Of a stretch of 64,000 nucleotides of DNA, positions 60,029 through 64,000 are shown one piece after another. Position numbers and translations under genes: made by a program. The notes below the pieces were generated by a model. It was not told the origin of the DNA and made no database searches. It was given only the letters and a program-made list of their open reading frames with translations. Position 1 is the stretch's first letter; every line of letters begins with the position of its first letter. Source of the stretch: Planctomycetota bacterium (GTDB lineage Bacteria > Planctomycetota > Planctomycetia > Planctomycetales > Planctomycetaceae); assembly GCA_018242525.1 (NCBI GenBank), contig JAFEBS010000045.1, forward strand, positions 21,849 to 85,848, given 5' to 3'.

Positions 60029-61585
60029 GTGACTGAACCACTGATCCGCTTTGAAGGAGTGACCAAGCGCTTTCACGCGGTGATGGCGCTGCAGGACGTG
60101 ACATTCGACGTGCGCGCGGGTGAATTCCTGGCTCTGTGCGGCGAGAATGGGGCCGGCAAAAGCACCTTGATGAAGATCCTGTCCGGAGTCATTACTGACT
60201 ACGAAGGTCAGATCCTCGTCAACGGCCAACCACTGGCCCTGGCTGGAACTCGCGATGCCGAAGAGCGCGGAATCAGCATCATCCACCAGGAACTGAACCT
60301 GGTCGGCGATCTGTCTGTCGCGGCCAATATCTTCCTGGGAAGAGAACTGCGCAGCCCGCTGGGGTTCCTGGACGATCGGCGGATGGAACGAGAAGCCGTC
60401 CTGCTGTTTGAACCGCTGGAATGCCACATCGATCCGCGTCAGCCGGTCCGAACATTGCGGATTGGTGATCAGCAACTGGTGGAGATCGCAAAAGCCCTGT
60501 CCCATCGCCGCGATACGGAATCCGCGGCAGGACAGATCCTGATCATGGATGAACCGACCAGCGCCCTGACAGAATCCGAAGTCGAACGGCTGTTTCGGAT
60601 CATCACCCGCTTGCGTGACCAGGGGGTGACGATCATTTACATCTCGCACAAGATGGACGAGGTCTTTCAGAACGCCAACCGGATCACGGTCCTGCGAGAT
60701 GGACGGGTGGTGAAGACCCTGGATCGGACAGCCACCACCCCGCGTGAGATCACTCACCTGATGGTCGGCCGTGATATCGGGGCCAGTGAGTTTGGAACCG
60801 GTCGTCATCCCGGTCGGCCCGTGCTGCAGGTCAAGGATCTGGCATTGCCCTGGCGGGGCCATGTCCGGCAATGGCGGTTGCAGGGGATCAACTTTTCCGT
60901 GTGCGCGGGGGAAGTTGTCGGCATCGCCGGACTGATGGGTGCCGGACGCACGGAATTGCTGGAATGCCTGTATGGAGCCAGCCCGGAACCTCCGCTGGGC
61001 CGGATCGAACTGAATGGCGTGCCCATTCAGTTCACGCATCCCGGGCAGGCCCTGCAGGCGGGGATCGCACTGGTCACCGAGGATCGGAAACGGTTCGGTC
61101 TGTTCACCACGATGAACGTCCGTGAACATATCACATTGTCGTCGCTGTCGGACGTGGCCACATCCGGCTTCATCAACTCGGCTGCGGAAGCACGCGTGGC
61201 GACCGAATCCATCCAGGCACTGCGCGTGAAAACGGCCGGGCAAACGGCGGCAATTACCAGCCTGAGTGGCGGGAATCAGCAGAAGTGCATTATCGCCCGC
61301 GCCCTGCGGACAAATCCGAAGCTGTTGCTGCTGGATGACCCCACCCGCGGCATCGATGTCGGTGCCAAGTCGGAGATCTATCGCCTGATCGATCAATTGT
61401 GTGCCGATGGCCTGGCGATCGTGATTACGTCGAGTGAACTGCCGGAATTGATCGCCGTCTGCGACCGCATCCTGGTCCTGTGTGAAGGCCGCCTGACGGG
61501 CGAGTTCTGCCGGGGCGAATTCACCGAACAAGCACTGATGGAGGCCGCCACGGGGGACACGAAAGTCCCCGATTTACGTGGCTGA
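60029..61585 (+). CDS. Sugar ABC importer ATPase (RbsA-like, two nucleotide-binding domains)
   Basis: A 518-residue double ATPase. NBD1: Walker A GENGAGKST (38-46), signature region LRIGDQQLVEIAKAL, Walker B ILIMDEPTSAL, with a short insertion SHRRDTESAAG before Walker B. NBD2: degenerate Walker A GLMGAGRTE, signature LSGGNQQK and LLLLDDPTRGIDVGAK, as usual for RbsA/XylG/MglA types. It completes the importer with the lipoprotein and permease genes. No kinase or isomerase gene for the sugar is adjacent. The stop codon TGA at 61583 lies inside a REP family 2 hairpin. Start is the GTG at 60029. Confidence 0.93.
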   Translation: MTEPLIRFEGVTKRFHAVMALQDVTFDVRAGEFLALCGENGAGKSTLMKILSGVITDYEGQILVNGQPLALAGTRDAEERGISIIHQELNLVGDLSVAANIFLGRELRSPLGFLDDRRMEREAVLLFEPLECHIDPRQPVRTLRIGDQQLVEIAKALSHRRDTESAAGQILIMDEPTSALTESEVERLFRIITRLRDQGVTIIYISHKMDEVFQNANRITVLRDGRVVKTLDRTATTPREITHLMVGRDIGASEFGTGRHPGRPVLQVKDLALPWRGHVRQWRLQGINFSVCAGEVVGIAGLMGAGRTELLECLYGASPEPPLGRIELNGVPIQFTHPGQALQAGIALVTEDRKRFGLFTTMNVREHITLSSLSDVATSGFINSAAEARVATESIQALRVKTAGQTAAITSLSGGNQQKCIIARALRTNPKLLLLDDPTRGIDVGAKSEIYRLIDQLCADGLAIVITSSELPELIAVCDRILVLCEGRLTGEFCRGEFTEQALMEAATGDTKVPDLRG

Positions 61586-61601
61586 AGTCGTGAGACTTCG
61601 G
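61578..61601 (+). repeat. REP-like hairpin family 2, single unit overlapping a stop codon
   Basis: GTGG foot at 61578-61581, then CTGAAGTC, loop GTGA, GACTTCGG (61582-61601). The importer ATPase stop codon is the TGA at 61583-61585. Confidence 0.85.
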
Positions 61602-61605
61602 ATCT

Positions 61606-61788
61606 TCAGCCGACGGTGTCCCGGATCCGCGATCGACGAGCGAGCATCAGGCAGCCGACCGCAGTCACAGACGAGAGAAATATCCCCGGCAGGCCGGGCC
61701 AATCGAACAGCAGGCTCAACAGGACGCAGGTGACCAGACCCGGCGCCACAGCGATCATCGTCGCGGCATATTCATCGGAATTGACCAT
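61606..61788 (-). CDS. Small two-helix membrane protein
   Basis: A 60-residue protein with two hydrophobic segments: MIAVAPGLVTCVLLSLLFDWPG and GIFLSSVTAVGCLMLARR, then a basic tail. The ATG at 61788 has an excellent CAGGAG seven bases upstream, which is the main argument that it is real. No family recognised. It converges on the ABC ATPase gene. Confidence 0.6.
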   Translation of the reverse strand: MVNSDEYAATMIAVAPGLVTCVLLSLLFDWPGLPGIFLSSVTAVGCLMLARRSRIRDTVG

Positions 61789-62099
61789 TTCAAACTCCTG
61801 CGCGTCGACAACACGAGTTAACTGTTTCCGGATTATAGAGTTGTGTAACGCCGCGACCAGTCGCCCGCCGGTTCCGGAATCCCGTTCGAGGGCGAGGACA
61901 CCGGACGGGGCAGGTCAGCCAGCCCGATCTGTTCCGACTATTCCGCCCCGGACCCGGAAAGCGGTCCGGCCGGGGTGGCCAACATGGTCGAGTAACTTGA
62001 CGGAAGGGTTGATGGTGATAGAATCGCCACGCGTTCACCAATTTGGAATTTTCCGGGCGGGTTCGTCGTCGTAAGAGGACGGACTTCCTGTTCGGAATC
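61789..62099. other. Intergenic region holding the tRNA promoter
   Basis: No gene is supported. A good plus-strand promoter at 61997-62024 precedes tRNA-Asp. Confidence 0.6.
61997..62024 (+). promoter_or_regulatory. Sigma-70-type promoter for tRNA-Asp
   Basis: TTGACG, 16-base spacer, TAGAAT; each hexamer matches five of six consensus bases. The start of transcription would be near 62031, about 70 bases before the tRNA. Confidence 0.6.
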
Positions 62100-62173
<74 letters not shown>

Positions 62174-62235
62174 CTTGTAGTTGAAACCTGTTTGGCGACG
62201 TCGGTTCGGTCGGAAAGACTGAACAGGCGTACAGA

Positions 62236-62266
62236 TTAGAGCACCGGACACAGAATCCGGTGGTCG
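62236..62266 (+). pseudogene. Degenerate partial tRNA copy
   Basis: TTAGAGCACCGGA, loop CACAGAA, TCCGGTGGT aligns with 62119-62149 of tRNA-Asp except for the anticodon loop. Acceptor, D and T arms are missing and the loop lacks U33, so it cannot be a working tRNA. Confidence 0.7.
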
Positions 62267-62286
62267 AATCAAATCGTTTTTTGTCA

Positions 62287-62318
62287 ACACGCCGAACGGG
62301 GTGACCCGCTCGGCGTGT
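62287..62318. terminator. Strong hairpin before the 62341 gene
   Basis: ACACGCCGA pairs with TCGGCGTGT, and inside it CGGG pairs with CCCG around GTGA. It may end the tRNA transcript; it has T-rich sequence before it and GCATTTCT after. Confidence 0.55.
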
Positions 62319-62340
62319 CGGCATTTCTGGGATTGGATCA

Positions 62341-62925
62341 ATGGCAACGACCGCAACCAGATTCGCGGCGGTGATCTTGTTCGGCGCTGGTTTGGCGGCT
62401 GCTGCCGACAAGCCACTGCCGAAGGGTGCAGCGGTGTACGAAAAGTTTCCAGAAGCGATTCGCCCGGAACTGCTCAAAGAATATGCGATGGAAGTCAAGG
62501 AACTGGAGACTGCATTATCGAAGGCGAAAAGATCACTCGCTAAAGCCCGGGGGCCGATCGAGCGGGAGAAGGCGGCTTCCGTCCGTGACGCAGCCCAGAG
62601 CGAACTCTCGGAAATGATGCTGATCAACGATCCGCCGCACATCGGTGCGAGATTGAAATGGACGGTGGGATCGATCGGCAAGGCGTACGGCGATCAATTC
62701 ACCGTTGGGCAGGTCACCGGCAAGTCTTCCGCGGTCATGCTGCATCCCGCAATCAAGCCGTTTCACCTGACGGGAGTTGATACCACCGACTGGGTCGATG
62801 GCGACCGCAAGGAATTCGATGAACCGCTTTGGATCAGTGGGACAGTCACAGCGGGAACCGCGACCGTGATGGTGGTCGAACCATTCGACTGGGACAAGTA
62901 CCGCAAGGCCAACAAGATTGAATGA
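62341..62925 (+). CDS. Exported hypothetical protein
   Basis: A 194-residue protein with a signal peptide (residues 1-22, ending AAAA). A short helical region follows (EVKELETALSKAKRSLAKAR), then a beta-rich half (LKWTVGSIGKAYGDQFTVGQ, LWISGTVTAGTATVMVVEPF). I recognise no family. Its stop codon overlaps the ATG of the next regulator (ATGA), so the two are probably coupled. The gene is the first of a group of small genes after tRNA-Asp. Confidence 0.75.
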   Translation: MATTATRFAAVILFGAGLAAAADKPLPKGAAVYEKFPEAIRPELLKEYAMEVKELETALSKAKRSLAKARGPIEREKAASVRDAAQSELSEMMLINDPPHIGARLKWTVGSIGKAYGDQFTVGQVTGKSSAVMLHPAIKPFHLTGVDTTDWVDGDRKEFDEPLWISGTVTAGTATVMVVEPFDWDKYRKANKIE

Positions 62926-63170
62926 CCATGACGGCAGAGGAGTCTGAACAAGTGCGAGTGATCGCGGCGAACATCGCCTATTTGATTTCGCTTCGCGGCT
63001 GGTCATGGAATCGATTGTCAGCGGAGACGGGGATTGCTCAATCCACAGTTTCGAGACTCAAAAACGCGAGGTTTGAGCCCGGCGTCTTCACCATGAGGAA
63101 GATCGCGGGGGCACTTAACACTTCGATTGAATGGCTTTGTCAGATACACGAAATGCAACCGGTCAGCTAA
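62922..63170 (+). CDS. XRE-family HTH regulator
   Basis: An 82-residue DNA-binding protein with one Cro/C1-type helix-turn-helix: LISLRGWSWNRLSAETGIAQSTVSRLKN, then MRKIAGALNTSIEWLC. Such small regulators often control integrated elements. The ATG at 62922 overlaps the upstream stop by four bases; the ATG two codons later is also possible. Confidence 0.88.
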   Translation: MTMTAEESEQVRVIAANIAYLISLRGWSWNRLSAETGIAQSTVSRLKNARFEPGVFTMRKIAGALNTSIEWLCQIHEMQPVS

Positions 63171-63232
63171 TCGAATCGTTGAAAACTCAATTGAAATTCC
63201 AACGCAAAGGTTGGATAATTGGAGACATGAAC

Positions 63233-63451
63233 ATGGCACTGCTCGACAAGCTGTTTACGGTCAAGGAAGCTGCAGAGCTTCTGCACCTGAGCGACTCCCA
63301 CGTTCGCCAAATCTGCATTCGCAGCAGCTTGGGAGTGAAGGCTGGGCGTGATCGTTTTCTGTCTTCTGAAGACATCGACGCGATTCGCGAGAAACAAAAA
63401 CCGGTCGGTCGACCGAAGAAAAATTCCAACGATAGCGATTTGGTTGCTTGA
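63233..63451 (+). CDS. Excisionase-type HTH protein with GRPKK tail
   Basis: A 72-residue protein with the helix-turn-helix-17 (excisionase/MerR-like) fold: FTVKEAAELLHLSDSHVRQIC, then GVKAGRDRFLSSEDIDAI. The C-terminal PVGRPKKN resembles an AT-hook core. The ATG at 63233 has GGAG eight bases upstream, so I prefer it to the in-frame starts at 63131 and 63227. Context with the XRE gene and tRNA suggests a regulator or directionality factor of a mobile element. Confidence 0.85.
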   Translation: MALLDKLFTVKEAAELLHLSDSHVRQICIRSSLGVKAGRDRFLSSEDIDAIREKQKPVGRPKKNSNDSDLVA

Positions 63452-63477
63452 CGCTGTTCGCTAGCGTTGGTATTTTC

Positions 63478-63498
63478 GCCCCGTCGACGTGACGGGGC
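63478..63498 (+). terminator. Hairpin after the excisionase-type gene
   Basis: GCCCCGTC, loop GACGT, GACGGGGC. No T-run follows directly; the stronger hairpin at 63514 probably completes termination. Confidence 0.5.
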
Positions 63499-63513
63499 TT
63501 GATGATCATCAGC

Positions 63514-63552
63514 AAACCGGTTCCGCCGACAACGGGGGCAACCGGTTTTTTT
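63514..63552 (+). terminator. Strong Rho-independent terminator
   Basis: AAACCGGTT pairs with AACCGGTTT, with further G-C pairing in the loop, followed by a run of T. It closes the small-gene group starting at 62341. Confidence 0.85.
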
Positions 63553-63590
63553 CGTTTCCGGCCCTCCAGTCTCTTATCTGAGGGGGCGTC

Positions 63591-63794
63591 ATGCTGTTTG
63601 CGAATCCACTGCCTGACTTCATTCCGGCCTTCATTTCGTTGGGGCGTCTGATCGACGCCGCCCGCATGTCGGAGCGGGTCGGTCTGCCGGTATGTGCGTT
63701 GACGGATGGCACGTTTCGCACGTGGGCCTCGCGCCCGCCGCTCGAATGTCCTGGCTGTAACCGGGCTCTCAGGGTCGTTGCGATCGTCGTTTAG
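63591..63794 (+). CDS. Small zinc-ribbon-like hypothetical protein
   Basis: A 67-residue frame with GAGGGGG before the ATG at 63591 and PLECPGCNRALRVVAIV near its end, a single Cys-x-x-Cys as in half zinc ribbons. No family recognised; plausible as a mobile-element gene. Confidence 0.45.
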   Translation: MLFANPLPDFIPAFISLGRLIDAARMSERVGLPVCALTDGTFRTWASRPPLECPGCNRALRVVAIVV

Positions 63795-63930
63795 TTGTCC
63801 TGGCGGACTGTCCGGCGACGCGGCGGGTTGATTCTGGCCCCAGCGGTAACTCCCTCCCGCGAGATGTGCCAAACGAAGCTTCTTCGCCGCCGCGTCGCCC
63901 GGCAGTCCGATTCCGAAAGGTTGGTGGATC

Positions 63931-64000
63931 GTGGTCGTGGTCAAAATCGAGCTGTGGCCGAATGGGGACGAGTCGCAAGCGCGGACGATCGGCGTTGCGC
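63931..64000 (+). CDS. Start of a small protein, cut by the right edge
   Basis: Frame GTG at 63931 gives VVVVKIELWPNGDESQARTI and runs off the end. AAAGG lies 10 bases upstream. The pattern IELWPNGDE resembles small conserved proteins found in prophage-like regions, recalled from experience only. Confidence 0.5.
   Translation, partial: MVVVKIELWPNGDESQARTIGVA

Noticed and set aside
60023..61531. A 502-codon minus-strand frame opposite the ABC ATPase
   Set aside because: Antisense shadow; the plus frame has complete Walker and signature motifs.
62236..62266. A second working tRNA
   Set aside because: Lacks acceptor, D and T arms and U33 in the loop.

Overview
The window reads as chromosomal DNA of a planctomycete, probably of the order Planctomycetales. 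The evidence is two DUF1501 proteins, one of them paired with a DUF1549/DUF1553 protein, a Cys-rich YTV-type cell-wall protein, secreted beta-propeller proteins, two large secreted M16 peptidases, an orphan MoxR ATPase, GC-rich genes with frequent GTG starts, and many small dispersed palindromes between genes. I do not assign a species.

Layout. 1-9035 (all minus): an arylsulfatase cut by the window edge, a 2-keto-3-deoxygluconate kinase-like PfkB protein, NAD-dependent DNA ligase, an SGNH hydrolase, a Tat-exported NHL propeller protein, and a class III aminotransferase with an APH-type kinase that together look like a kinase/phospho-lyase pair. 9459-18780: a secreted M16 peptidase, a membrane-anchored WD40-like protein, a translationally coupled GT2 glycosyltransferase and YdjC/ChbG deacetylase, a GT87-like membrane glycosyltransferase and a DUF1501 protein. 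18781-21989: a decayed stretch, then a membrane metallophosphoesterase, an exported glutathione peroxidase and a GNAT acetyltransferase. 22445-28856: a coiled-coil membrane protein, then a six-gene type II fatty-acid-synthase-like cluster (hotdog dehydratase, FabG, unusually long ACP, second hotdog dehydratase, KAS, alpha/beta hydrolase), the best candidate here for an unfamiliar pathway.

29371-43901: secreted repeat and propeller proteins, an RluD-type pseudouridine synthase, a membrane TPR protein, the YTV protein, a double-domain cyanophycinase-like peptidase, MoxR, a GlsB/YeaQ-like membrane protein, a PAP2 phosphatase, an operon of a PPi-type phosphofructokinase and a SIS sugar-phosphate protein, and a GATase1-like protein. 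44355-56585: DNA polymerase I with an acidic insertion, a second membrane coiled-coil protein, the DUF1501/DUF1549 operon and a second M16 peptidase. 56900-61585: a ribose-type ABC importer whose permease carries an extra C-terminal region ending in an LRR-like segment. 61606-64000: a small membrane protein, tRNA-Asp with a decayed tRNA copy behind it, and a run of small genes (secreted protein, XRE regulator, excisionase-type HTH, short zinc-ribbon-like and partial ORFs) that looks like the edge of an integrated element.

A theme across the window is at least four families of REP-like hairpins, several with a GTAG or GTGG foot and several in inverted pairs. They sit between genes and in two places run into gene 3' ends. 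No CRISPR array, rRNA operon or transposase gene was seen.
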